Shown: positions 1 through 8,487 of the stretch, one piece after another | How the letters are laid out: each line of letters begins with the position of its first letter | Numbering within the stretch: the stretch's first letter is position 1 | Assembly: GCA_965657795.1 (NCBI GenBank) | Contig: CBFHQJ010000006.1 | Coordinates: forward strand, 1 to 64,000 | Source of the DNA: SW10 sp965657795 | GTDB taxonomy: Bacteria; Verrucomicrobiota; Verrucomicrobiia; Verrucomicrobiales; Akkermansiaceae | Length of the DNA stretch: 64,000 nt | Reading direction: 5' to 3' | The notes under the pieces: model-generated | The model's input: only the letters and a program-made list of their open reading frames with translations | Told to the model about the DNA's origin: nothing | The model's database searches: none | Program-made: the position numbers and the translations under genes

Positions 1-424
1 CCGCGACATGGTTGTCGAGCGACTTCCACTGGCCACGGTGTCGCTCGTCCTTGTCGCTGTAGCGGAGCAGATCACGATGTAATTGGAGGAGGATACTCTC
101 CGCGATGCGAAGGTCGCTCCAAGCCGTCTGGATCGAATCCATGACATAAGCATAGCCAGCGACCTCCTGTTCATCGCGTGACTGGAATGATTCTTTGCCG
201 AGACCACCAAGAAGTCCCTCGACTTCTGAATCGCTGAGCTTGGCTCCCTCGAGGCGGGTTGATGAACCGGCGCTCTCGATGGTAGCGATTCTTCGAAGTG
301 AACGCAGGGTGTCGGGATCGAGGCTACCGAGGGCGCGCCACTCGCCCTTAAATTCTTCGATGGAACCGATCAGTCTCAGCATCTCGTTCGTTGGCTGAAG
401 ATCGGGTGGCAGTGGAATCCGCAT
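1..424 (-). CDS. Fic family protein, N-terminal part (cut by window start)
   Basis: Reading the minus strand from an ATG at 424 gives 141 residues open to the window edge. They resemble the N-terminal region of Fic proteins, which usually AMPylate target proteins. A helix near residues 45-75 carries STRLEG, which fits the inhibitory motif (S/T)xxxE(G/N) that blocks the ATP site in Fic proteins with an N-terminal inhibitory helix. Further on, LHRDLLRYSDKDERHRGQW matches the segment that precedes the Fic core. The catalytic HPFxxGNGR motif would lie beyond position 1 and cannot be checked. A GAGG lies about 11 bases before the ATG. The gene sits just inside the putative attachment site at 673-730, so it probably belongs to an integrated element. 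The family is fairly certain; the target and any antitoxin partner are unknown. Confidence 0.8.
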   Translation of the reverse strand, partial: MRIPLPPDLQPTNEMLRLIGSIEEFKGEWRALGSLDPDTLRSLRRIATIESAGSSTRLEGAKLSDSEVEGLLGGLGKESFQSRDEQEVAGYAYVMDSIQTAWSDLRIAESILLQLHRDLLRYSDKDERHRGQWKSLDNHVA

Positions 425-672
425 GACGCAGTTTACCTCAAAGTTTGTTTCAACACCATCCAATTACCTCCAATTACCTCCGTTTTGAAAACTGACCCAC
501 GATGGATTGAAAAGGATGAGAAATCTTGCTCATGTTCGAGAAGGAATTTGAACAATCGGCAGGGTAAATTCGGCCTCAAGAGAAGTGTCGAGGCGGTGTT
601 CCAAAACAGGGGTGAGAGGTCCCATTTTTTGAAAAAATCTGTGTGTTTCCCGGGTGTTTGGGTCTAAAAAAC
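425..672. other. Non-coding stretch inside the putative island edge
   Basis: I see no convincing gene here. The stretch holds a ten-base direct repeat, caattacctc, at 461-470 and 471-480. On the minus strand this reads as two gaggtaattg units upstream of the Fic start, and a third gaggtaa lies nearer the ATG. At 623-637 there is a perfect inverted repeat, attttttgaaaaaat. A 60-residue plus-strand ORF at 485-667 looks like nothing known. Confidence 0.4.
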
Positions 673-730
673 GCCGAAACGTTTTACTTGTAATGAAAAG
701 GGAAGGGTTCAACTCCCGTCGCCTCCACCA
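673..730 (+). other. 3' half of tRNA-Thr(TGT), probable attachment site
   Basis: The sequence folds as the second half of a tRNA. The anticodon stem 682-686/694-698 is fully paired, the loop is CTTGTAA with anticodon TGT at 689-691, and there is a four-base variable loop. A T-arm at 703-719 has the loop TTCAACT and one A-G mismatch. The 3' acceptor strand is CGCCTCC, followed by an encoded ACCA. No 5' acceptor strand or D-arm lies at the expected distance, about 656-681. A tRNA 3' fragment is what tyrosine recombinases commonly duplicate when they integrate into tRNA genes, so this is probably attL or attR. A native-looking terminator follows at once, so the chromosome side is to the right and the element lies to the left. 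Confidence 0.65.
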
Positions 731-733
731 AAT

Positions 734-770
734 GATCCCCAGTGAGTTCGCTCGTTGGGGATCGCCTTTT
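734..770 (+). terminator. Rho-independent terminator after the tRNA remnant
   Basis: An eight-base stem, GATCCCCA (734-741) with TGGGGATC (756-763), is followed by GCCTTTTT. The inner bases GAG and CTC can extend it. It begins three bases after the encoded CCA end, as expected for the original terminator of a tRNA-Thr gene. Confidence 0.75.
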
Positions 771-931
771 TCTGAATGCTCACAGTGTCGGATTTCCACC
801 AGATCTCGATGATATCGCGACGCACAACCCGGTTTGCTTGGAAAGATCGGCATCACCGCTATTGGGTTGTAATGCTACGGTGCGATAGGGAGGCGTGCGA
901 GCTCACGTAGCTACCATTAGTCGCTTTTTCC

Positions 932-3301
932 ATGGACCAGATGCCAACCCGATTACTCCGATTTCGACCGATCCTGGTCCGTTTACATGTGGTTGTCTGG
1001 TGGGTGGTCGCGGTTCTTGGGACAGCGATGAGGGCGGAGGCCAAACCTGACTTCGAGCGGGAGGTGCGCCCGATTCTTGTCCGTCATTGCTTTGATTGCC
1101 ACGGAGCCGAGAAGCAGAAGGGAAAGCTTCGGCTTGATACTCTCTCTCGCGATCTAGTGACCGACCGGCGGGCAGCCGAGAACTGGCATGAGGTGCAGAA
1201 CGTCCTGCAACTTGGCGAGATGCCACCCGATGATGAGCCCAAATTACCGGCGAAAGATCGGCGGGTCTTGCTGGACTGGTTGAAGGGCTCGATCGAGGAG
1301 GCGAACCGGGCGCGGAAGGGAAACGGCGGGCGCGTGGTCGTGCGGCGGCTCAATCGGGTCGAATACCAGAACACGATGCGAGATCTGCTGGGGATCGATG
1401 TTTCTTACACGACCGATTTCCCTCCCGATGCGGTCTCGGAAGATGGTATGAGGAACAATGGAAGCGCGCTTCAGATGACCGCGATTCAATTGGAGTATTA
1501 TTTGTCTGCCGCCCGGAAGGCGATTGATCGTGCGATCGTGGCTGATTCCGAGCCGCCTGTCTTCATTCACCGCTTCGATCAATCGACTGAAAAAAAATGG
1601 GTGAAGGGCATCAAGGGGGCGAACCTGGTGGGCGGGAAGCAGGAATTCGTCGTGCGCATAAAGAAGGACTATCCGGATGACGGGGTATTCCGTGTGCGCT
1701 TGCGAGTACGAGGAATCGTTGGGAAGGAGGATGCACCAATTCCCCACATGCGGCTGATGGTTGGCTATCGTCCTGACACTCTGCAAATGCGACGCGTGCT
1801 CGCTGAGTGTGACCTGCCTGGCGGCGAATGGCAGGAGCTCGAGTTTGTGAGCCGCCTCGCCAACTTTCCTTTGCCGGTACGTGGTCAGGGGAAGTTTCCC
1901 GGGTTGGTTGTCTCGGTTGCGTCTGACCCCGGTCAGGTTGAGGTCGAGTGGCTCGATTTTGAAGGGCCCTTGTTTGAGAGCTGGCCGCCTGCAACGCACA
2001 GGCGCATTCTGTTCGAAAGCGACCTGCGAGAGCGCGATGAGCCGGCCTATGTGCGCGAAGTTGTGCAGCGGTTTCTGCCGAGGGCGTGGCGTCGTCCGGT
2101 GAGCAAGGACGAAGTCGAACGTCTCGTGAGTTTCTTCAAAACACGACGCGCTGAATCTCCCGCCTTCGAGGAAGCAATTCGCGAGACTCTCGTACTTGCG
2201 CTTGTTTCGCCGTCGTTTCTTTTCCTTCTCGAACCAGACTCACAGGAAGCCCGGCCTCTTGACGCCTACGAGCTCGCGGCACGTTTGTCCTACTTCCTTT
2301 GGAGTTCGATGCCTGACGATAAACTCACGGCCGCCGCGGCCAGTGGGGCACTTCTAGACGATGAAACGCTCCGAGCGCAGGTGAGCCGAATGATTGCCGA
2401 TCCCCGCGCGGAAGAGTTCGTCGTGCAGTTCACGAGTCAGTGGCTCGACCTTGAGGCGGCCGAGCGGATCGTGATCAACGAGAAACTCTATCGCGGGTTT
2501 GATCGCGAGTTAGTGGGAGACATGAAACGGGAAACCCAAAATTTCTTCGAGGAAATCTTGCGCCACAATTTGAGCGCGCGGCATTTCCTCGATTCCGACT
2601 TTACCATGCTCAATGACCGCATGGCCCGGCACTACGGAATTCAGGGCGTGCGGAGCCGCGAGTTCCAGCGGGTGTCTCTGACAGGTGAGGAAGGAGTCCG
2701 GCGCGGGGGATTGCTTACTCAGGCCGCCATCCTGACCGGTGCTTCGACCGGGGAGGATTCGAACGTCATCAAACGGGCTGTTTTTTTGCGTGATCGCATT
2801 CTGGGTGACCCGCCCGACCCTCCTCCACCGAATGTCCCCGAGCTCAAGACTGCGGATGCGAATTTTGCCCGCCTTTCCATACGGGAACAGCTCGCGGTGC
2901 ACTTGAAGGATGAGGCATGCGCCGACTGCCACCGGGGAATCGATGGGTGGGGGCATGCTCTTGAGGAATACGATGCCATCGGTCAGTGGCGCAGCAAGGT
3001 TGTGCGATTGGCCGACGGGCGGAAGAAGATCACTCTCCCAGTCGACGCGCGGGCCAAGCTGCCCGATGGCCGTGAACTGACTGGCGCGGCGGAGCTCAAG
3101 CGCTATTTGCTGGGTCATCGCGAGGAGCAATTCGCACGGGCTCTCGTCAAGCGGGTGGCCACATACGGACTTGGCCGGACACTGGGACTGGAGGACGAAG
3201 CGGCGCTTACGTCACTCACTGGAGCGTTTATCGCCAGCGACCTCCGCCTGCGTGATCTAGTCGAGGCCTTGGTGACCAGTGAAATGTTTCGCAGCAAGTA
3301 G
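932..3301 (+). CDS. Exported DUF1592-family cytochrome-type protein
   Basis: This 789-residue protein has a signal peptide (hydrophobic about residues 15-31, cut near AEA-KPD). A PSCyt1-type heme motif, CFDCH, follows at 53-57. Then come the family segments in the usual order: DUF1587 (RRLNRVEYQNTMRDLLG), DUF1595, DUF1592 (LALVSPSFLFLLEP), DUF1588 with a second CxxCH (CADCH), and DUF1585 at the C-terminus (YGLGRTLGLEDEAAL). The family is common in Planctomycetes and Verrucomicrobiota. It is thought to act outside the cytoplasm in electron transfer linked to polymer use, but the reaction is unproven. The next gene, a DUF1552 protein 17 bases on, is its standard partner, so the two likely form an operon. 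The ATG at 944 is an alternative start. Confidence 0.9.
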   Translation: MDQMPTRLLRFRPILVRLHVVVWWVVAVLGTAMRAEAKPDFEREVRPILVRHCFDCHGAEKQKGKLRLDTLSRDLVTDRRAAENWHEVQNVLQLGEMPPDDEPKLPAKDRRVLLDWLKGSIEEANRARKGNGGRVVVRRLNRVEYQNTMRDLLGIDVSYTTDFPPDAVSEDGMRNNGSALQMTAIQLEYYLSAARKAIDRAIVADSEPPVFIHRFDQSTEKKWVKGIKGANLVGGKQEFVVRIKKDYPDDGVFRVRLRVRGIVGKEDAPIPHMRLMVGYRPDTLQMRRVLAECDLPGGEWQELEFVSRLANFPLPVRGQGKFPGLVVSVASDPGQVEVEWLDFEGPLFESWPPATHRRILFESDLRERDEPAYVREVVQRFLPRAWRRPVSKDEVERLVSFFKTRRAESPAFEEAIRETLVLALVSPSFLFLLEPDSQEARPLDAYELAARLSYFLWSSMPDDKLTAAAASGALLDDETLRAQVSRMIADPRAEEFVVQFTSQWLDLEAAERIVINEKLYRGFDRELVGDMKRETQNFFEEILRHNLSARHFLDSDFTMLNDRMARHYGIQGVRSREFQRVSLTGEEGVRRGGLLTQAAILTGASTGEDSNVIKRAVFLRDRILGDPPDPPPPNVPELKTADANFARLSIREQLAVHLKDEACADCHRGIDGWGHALEEYDAIGQWRSKVVRLADGRKKITLPVDARAKLPDGRELTGAAELKRYLLGHREEQFARALVKRVATYGLGRTLGLEDEAALTSLTGAFIASDLRLRDLVEALVTSEMFRSK

Positions 3302-3318
3302 TCGTATCCAGAATTGGT

Positions 3319-4674
3319 ATGCCTTTGTCGAAGCCCTGGAATCTAAGCCGTCGCACTTTCCTGCGTGGAAGCGGCGCTGCCCTCGCCCTGCCCATTCTTG
3401 AGTGTATGGGAGTCTCCGCGAAGCAGGCCGCAGCTGCACCGCGTCGGCTCGCGGCAATTTATTTTCCTTTTGGCGTGTCCATGCCTCCCAAGGACAGTGG
3501 AAAGTCGGAGTGGAGCTGGTTCCCCGAGAATGAGGGGCGCGACTTCTGCCTTTCCAAGTCGCTCGAGCCGCTCGAGGCTGTACGCGACGAGATCTCGTTT
3601 CTCGGCGGGCTTTCCCATCCGGAAGTCCGAAAGATCGGTGGCCACGACAGTGGGGACACTTTCCTGACCGGATGCCATCTCCTGGCCCGCGGTCTTCGCA
3701 ATGTGCAGTCGATGGATCAAGTGGCTGCCGACCACCTCTCGGGCCAGACCCGCTTCAACTCGTTGGTGATGTCTACGGATGGGGGAGTCGGAGAGCCGAC
3801 GCGTTCGAGTACCCTTTCCTACAATGTCCACGGTCGTCCGATCCCGGCTCTCAACCAGCCCCGGCAAATTTTCGAGCGCTTCTTTGGAGCCGGAGATGAT
3901 GGAAGCGCCCTTGGCCGGCGCCGACTGCAAAGTGCCGACCATCTGCTTGACCTTGTGCTTGAGGATGCCCGCAACGTGCGTCGTCGCCTGGGCAAGGCCG
4001 ACCAGGAAAAGCTCGACGAATACCTCGACTCGGTGCGTCAGGTTGAGCAAGGCGTGGAGCGCTCGCAGGCATGGATCGACCGGCCGAAACCCGAGTTGAC
4101 GGATGCCGACCGTGAGCGCCTCAAGCTCGACTCGGACTCGCAGGTGCCGGAGGATTACATCTCGACAATGTTTGAGCTGATTTATCTCGCCTTCCGCACG
4201 GACTCGACGCGGGTGGCCACCTACCAAATCGGGAGCATGGGAGATGCTTCCTCTTTGAGCGGAAAATTTCCGCAGCTCCTCGGTCTTGGCAAGAATTTGC
4301 ACGGCCTGTGCCATGCTTGGAACAAGCCCGACGGAATAGAACCGCTTGGCAAATGGGACCGGTTCCTGGCTACTCGCTTTGCGACCTTCCTGCAACGCAT
4401 GCGCGAAACCCCGGCCACTCCGGATGGCAGCCGTTCGCTCCTTGATCAAAGTGCGATTCTTTACGGGTGCAGCAACAGCACGACCCATAACAACAAGAAC
4501 TACCCACTCATTTTGGCAGGTGGAAAAGGGATGGGTTTTCAGCCCGGAACCTACCAACGCTTTGACGATTCCGTCCCCCTGGCCAACCTCCAATTCACGA
4601 TGTTGCGGCAGGCCGGGATCCCGGTGAAGTCGTTTGCTGACAGCAATGGGGTGATGCCCGAGTTGCTGGCGTAG
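3319..4674 (+). CDS. DUF1552 domain protein, Tat-exported
   Basis: This 451-residue protein begins with a twin-arginine signal, SRRTFLRG, then a hydrophobic stretch and an alanine-rich cleavage region. The body matches the DUF1552 family, for example GGLSHPEVRKIGGHDSGDTF and a C-terminal NLQFTMLRQAGIPVKSFADS. DUF1552 proteins are related to DUF1501 and sulfatase-like alkaline phosphatase folds and are nearly always encoded beside a DUF1592 protein, as here. Tat export suggests the protein folds, perhaps with a cofactor, before leaving the cytoplasm. The substrate is unknown. The gene converges on the next minus-strand operon with a 41-base gap and no clear terminator. Confidence 0.9.
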   Translation: MPLSKPWNLSRRTFLRGSGAALALPILECMGVSAKQAAAAPRRLAAIYFPFGVSMPPKDSGKSEWSWFPENEGRDFCLSKSLEPLEAVRDEISFLGGLSHPEVRKIGGHDSGDTFLTGCHLLARGLRNVQSMDQVAADHLSGQTRFNSLVMSTDGGVGEPTRSSTLSYNVHGRPIPALNQPRQIFERFFGAGDDGSALGRRRLQSADHLLDLVLEDARNVRRRLGKADQEKLDEYLDSVRQVEQGVERSQAWIDRPKPELTDADRERLKLDSDSQVPEDYISTMFELIYLAFRTDSTRVATYQIGSMGDASSLSGKFPQLLGLGKNLHGLCHAWNKPDGIEPLGKWDRFLATRFATFLQRMRETPATPDGSRSLLDQSAILYGCSNSTTHNNKNYPLILAGGKGMGFQPGTYQRFDDSVPLANLQFTMLRQAGIPVKSFADSNGVMPELLA

Positions 4675-4715
4675 CCCGCCGCGATTTCTTTGCCCGGAAA
4701 GTTCTGGCCGCTAGG

Positions 4716-6101
4716 CTAGGCAAAGAGATCGTGCACCACTTGACCGTGAACATCGGTGAGGCGGAAATCGCGGCCGCCATAGCGATAGGTGAGTTCGGTG
4801 TGGTCCAGGCCCATCAGGTGGAGCATGGTTGCGTGCAAGTCATGCAGATGGACTTTGTTCTCCACGGCTTCGTAGCCGAGTTCATCTGTTTTTCCATGGA
4901 CCATGCCACCGCGTACGCCACCACCTGCCATAAAGACGGTGTAGCCTTCGGCATTGTGATCCCGTCCGGGATTGCTTTGACCTTTGAGGAGTTGTGACAC
5001 CGGTTGACGTCCGAATTCACCACCCCAAAAGACGAGGGTGTCATCCAAGAGGCCGCGGCGCTCGAGGTCGTTCAGGAGCCCGGCAATGGGTTGGTCGACT
5101 GCCTCACACTTTCGTGGAAGACCGGTCTCAATCCCGGTGTGATGGTCCCAGCCGCTACTGGCCACTTCCACAAAGCGCACGCCCGATTCGACCAGCTGAC
5201 GGGCCATAAGGCACTGACGACCAAAGTCATCGGTTCGTTTTCCGCCGATGCCATAGAGTTCCAGAGTCTCCTTGGATTCCCTGGCGGTATCGATGACTTG
5301 GGGGACTGCTTCTTGCATATTGCGACTGAGCTTAAGCGAATCGATAACCCCTTTGACATTGGGGTTGCCACCACTGCGCTGCAGCAAATCCCGATTCAAC
5401 GATTGGGTGAAGTTCAGGATCTCATCCGAAATATCCGCCCCGTCTCCGTGTCCGCTCAGGTTTTTAATTTTGGCATCCTTGATCGGTCGTCCTTCCCAGC
5501 CGATGCGGGTGGCTTGATAGGCGCTGGGCAGGAAGGCGTTCCCATAGTTCGACGGTCCGCCGAAGGTGCGCGTCGGTTTGATCGTGACATAACCGGGAAG
5601 ATTTTCGTTTGAACTTCCGAGGCCATACAAGACCCACGAGCCGAGTGAAGGCCGAACGAACTGGAAACTCCCGGTGTGCAGCATCGGGATGGCCAGCGGA
5701 TGGGCGCTACTGTCCGTTTGCATGCTGTTGATGACGCACAGTTTGTCGGCCTGCTTGGCGACGTGTGGCATGAGTTCGGAAATCCACAGGCCGCTTTCGC
5801 CGTGTTGCGCGAAGTCCCACCTTGGGGCCATGAGCGTTTTTTTCTTTTTCCCTTCCTTGCCGTCATTCGCGAAGAGCTCCGGCTTGTAGTCAAATATGTC
5901 GTGCTGGGACGGCCCGCCGTTCATGAAGAGGAAGATGATTCGCTTGGCCTTCGGGGCGAAATGGGGTCCGGCGGGAGATCTTCTTCCCGCCATGCTTTGC
6001 CCGGCGCTCAGTCCTGCCATGGCAAGTGAACCAAATCCACCCGAGCCAAGTTTGAGCCAGTGACGGCGCGAGAGATTGATGGGTTTTTGTACGGGATTCA
6101 T
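4716..6101 (-). CDS. DUF1501 domain protein, Tat-exported
   Basis: I take the ATG at 6101 as the start, giving 461 residues. A longer reading from 6194 would overlap the upstream gene and put about 31 residues before the Tat motif. The N-terminus NLSRRHWLKLGSGGFG is a twin-arginine signal. The body is a DUF1501 protein (alkaline-phosphatase-like fold), with GWDHHTG, a GGEFGRQP segment and the C-terminal TYRYGGRDFRLTDVHG. The start lies four bases after the stop of the upstream PSD1 gene, so the two are translated together. The pair is the standard PSD1/DUF1501 module of Planctomycetes and Verrucomicrobiota. The catalytic role is not established. Confidence 0.9.
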   Translation of the reverse strand: MNPVQKPINLSRRHWLKLGSGGFGSLAMAGLSAGQSMAGRRSPAGPHFAPKAKRIIFLFMNGGPSQHDIFDYKPELFANDGKEGKKKKTLMAPRWDFAQHGESGLWISELMPHVAKQADKLCVINSMQTDSSAHPLAIPMLHTGSFQFVRPSLGSWVLYGLGSSNENLPGYVTIKPTRTFGGPSNYGNAFLPSAYQATRIGWEGRPIKDAKIKNLSGHGDGADISDEILNFTQSLNRDLLQRSGGNPNVKGVIDSLKLSRNMQEAVPQVIDTARESKETLELYGIGGKRTDDFGRQCLMARQLVESGVRFVEVASSGWDHHTGIETGLPRKCEAVDQPIAGLLNDLERRGLLDDTLVFWGGEFGRQPVSQLLKGQSNPGRDHNAEGYTVFMAGGGVRGGMVHGKTDELGYEAVENKVHLHDLHATMLHLMGLDHTELTYRYGGRDFRLTDVHGQVVHDLFA

Positions 6102-6105
6102 CTTA

Positions 6106-8346
6106 TTATTCAATATCGACCAGATAGCGGAATTCAGCGGTTGAAAACAATGAGAGAAAAAGGGTCGACCAGGCTCTCTCATCGCGGTCTTCAATCTCTG
6201 CAGTGCTGTCTCGCGTCAGCGCAAGGAGCGCGGATGCGCCCCTCTTTTCCTCCGCGGTGGCTGATCGTGAAAAGACCCATTGGATGGCAAGGTCGATCCT
6301 GCTGTGGTCATCCTTCGCCGAGGGGGCTGTGAGAAGACGTTTGGCCGCATGTTTTGCCTGCTTGGCTACAAATTGGGAATTTTGAAGAAACAGTGCCTGG
6401 GAGGGGACTTCAGTCACGGCTCGCTTTCCACTGACCAGGCTGGAGGACGGGAAGTCGAAGCGGTCAAAGAGTTCTGAGGCATAGTCCCGGATGACCGGCA
6501 AATAGACGCTACGGTGATTACTGGGCGGCTGCAGCTTCGCAGTGTCTACGCCGCGCACCAATTGATCTCCCAGGCTGGTGACGCTTGACCCGACTGGCGG
6601 TTCGAGGTCGAGCTGGCCACTGACCGCGAGGATGGCATCTCGAATTGCTTCTGCCGACAAACGACGAGGAGTCGAGCGCCAGAGCAAGCGGTTCTCCGGA
6701 TCGATCTTTTGGCCCTGCTCATTGTTTGTGCAGCTGAGTTGATAGGTTCTGCTGATTACGATTTTTCGAATGATCTGCTTGAGCGACCATCCTTCGTTCA
6801 TGAATTCAACGGCCAGGGTGTCGAGTAATTTCTGATGGCTGGGAGGAGTGCCTGTTGCTCCAAAATTGTCGACGGAATCGACCAAGCCACGACCGAAGAG
6901 GTGATGCCAAATGCGATTGACCATGACCCGGGCGGGCAGGGGATTGTTGCGGCTTGCCATCCAATGGGCCAACTGCAGCCGACCACTCTGCTTGGGGTCG
7001 ATGACGGGCACATCAGGGACCGGAATGGCGGATGGAAACCCGCGCGGGGCAATTTCGCCCGGCGCACCGAGTTCCCCGCGGATCGCGATCTTCGTATCGG
7101 CAGGCTCTGGTCGATCCCGGGCGCTCATCGCGTAGGTCGGTCGTGGCGGACGGTTCTTTTCCAACTCTGCAAGGGCAGCTTCAATAGGCGCAAGTTCTTC
7201 CTTGAGTCTGGCAATTTTGGCCTCCGCTGTTTCTTTTTCTTCTCCTGGTTTTTCGGGAGCTCCGGCTTCGGTAGCCTTTGCGTCAGGTTTGGCAATTGCC
7301 TTCGGGGTTGATTTTTTCGTGGCCTCCTCAGCTTCTGTCAGTTCGGCTTTTTTCTCATCCCTGAGCTTCTTAGTGACATCGATTTTCTTTTCGTAAGCTT
7401 CAGCGGCAGTATGTAATTCCGCACCATTTGAACCAATTGGAAGGAGATCGGTTGGATTGTTGCTGTACTTCTGTTTGATGGTACCATACAGAGGTTCAGT
7501 GCTGAGGAAAATACCAGCCAAGGAATAGTAGTCTTTGGTCGGGATAGGATCAAATTTGTGATCATGGCACTTCGCACACGAGACGGTGAGGGCAAGAAAG
7601 GTGCGGGTGGTGACGTCGATTTGATCATCCACGATTTCCATACGGTAGGCCATTCCGCCGGAATTATGACGCTTGGTTCCGAATGACAAGAGGCTGGTGG
7701 CAATCAGTCGATCTTCGAGATCTTTGGCTGATTCGTTTGGAGCTCCGGGCAAAAGGTCTCCGGCAACCTGCTCCCGGATAAACTGATCATACGGTTTGTC
7801 AGCGTTGAAAGAATCGATCACGTAGTCGCGGTAAGGCCAGGCATGGGGATAGGAAAAATTGAACTCCTTGCCACTTGATTCGGCGAAGCGAACGACATCG
7901 AGCCAATGCCGCCCCCAGCGTTCGCCGAAACGCGGTGAGGCCAGCAGTTCGTCAACCAGCTTGGCAATGGCGCCTGGTGATGCGTCATCTACAACCGCCT
8001 TGATTTGATCGGGAGTTGGTGGCAGTCCTAGGAGGTCAAAATAGAGACGGCGAACAAGCGTGGCGCGACTGGCATCGGCCACCGGGGCCAAGCCAATTTC
8101 TTCAAGTTTCGCCAGAGTGAAGGAATCGATCGGGCTTCGGGGCCAGTCAGCGTTCTTAACGTCCGGTGCCACTGCTGCCAGCGGCGGATGAAAAGCCCAA
8201 GTGCTCGAATGAGATTTCGGTTCCCCGGCCAAGGACGACACGAGCGTCATTAGCATCAGGCCGGAAGTGATGATCAAGTTGCGTCCCTTGCGAGGCGACT
8301 GCCCAAGGGCAAGTCCAGCGCAATCTCTTTTCTGTTCATTCAGCAT
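6106..8346 (-). CDS. PSD1 (DUF1549/DUF1553) protein lacking the N-terminal cytochrome domain
   Basis: This 746-residue protein has a signal peptide (about residues 22-41). DUF1549 follows, with RATLVRRLYFDLLGLPPTP, FGERWGRHWLDVVRFAES and a CAKCH heme-type motif near residue 257 in the family signature CHDHKFDP. A highly charged, probably coiled-coil stretch rich in K and E (about 310-400) leads to DUF1553 (RVMVNRIWHHLFGRGLV, SRTYQLS). Unlike the copy at 14125-17178 it has no PSCyt1 domain before DUF1549, so it probably carries at most one heme. It is the first gene of a two-gene operon with the DUF1501 gene. Electron transfer in extracytoplasmic polymer breakdown is the usual suggestion, and it is unproven. 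Confidence 0.9.
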   Translation of the reverse strand: MLNEQKRDCAGLALGQSPRKGRNLIITSGLMLMTLVSSLAGEPKSHSSTWAFHPPLAAVAPDVKNADWPRSPIDSFTLAKLEEIGLAPVADASRATLVRRLYFDLLGLPPTPDQIKAVVDDASPGAIAKLVDELLASPRFGERWGRHWLDVVRFAESSGKEFNFSYPHAWPYRDYVIDSFNADKPYDQFIREQVAGDLLPGAPNESAKDLEDRLIATSLLSFGTKRHNSGGMAYRMEIVDDQIDVTTRTFLALTVSCAKCHDHKFDPIPTKDYYSLAGIFLSTEPLYGTIKQKYSNNPTDLLPIGSNGAELHTAAEAYEKKIDVTKKLRDEKKAELTEAEEATKKSTPKAIAKPDAKATEAGAPEKPGEEKETAEAKIARLKEELAPIEAALAELEKNRPPRPTYAMSARDRPEPADTKIAIRGELGAPGEIAPRGFPSAIPVPDVPVIDPKQSGRLQLAHWMASRNNPLPARVMVNRIWHHLFGRGLVDSVDNFGATGTPPSHQKLLDTLAVEFMNEGWSLKQIIRKIVISRTYQLSCTNNEQGQKIDPENRLLWRSTPRRLSAEAIRDAILAVSGQLDLEPPVGSSVTSLGDQLVRGVDTAKLQPPSNHRSVYLPVIRDYASELFDRFDFPSSSLVSGKRAVTEVPSQALFLQNSQFVAKQAKHAAKRLLTAPSAKDDHSRIDLAIQWVFSRSATAEEKRGASALLALTRDSTAEIEDRDERAWSTLFLSLFSTAEFRYLVDIE

Positions 8347-8487
8347 ATCGGATGCTGTCGGTATATTTTGATGAAGCCACCAGTAGAGATTACTTGGCTC
8401 TGAGTCTCCAATCTTACTGCTTTCTACGGATTTTTCTTGGGATGGGACCAGCGGAGCTTGGCATTTCTGGTGGAATTAGAGTCCCGG

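Noticed and set aside
656..681. Full tRNA at the Thr(TGT) remnant
   Set aside because: No 5' acceptor strand or D-arm exists at the needed distance, so only a 3' half is claimed.
530..856. Minus-strand ORF containing WWRRRELNPSL
   Set aside because: This is the well-known false translation of a tRNA 3' end; it covers the tRNA remnant and the terminator.
3343..4593. Long antisense ORF over the DUF1552 gene
   Set aside because: Shadow of a GC-rich gene; no family features, and the sense frame is clearly coding.
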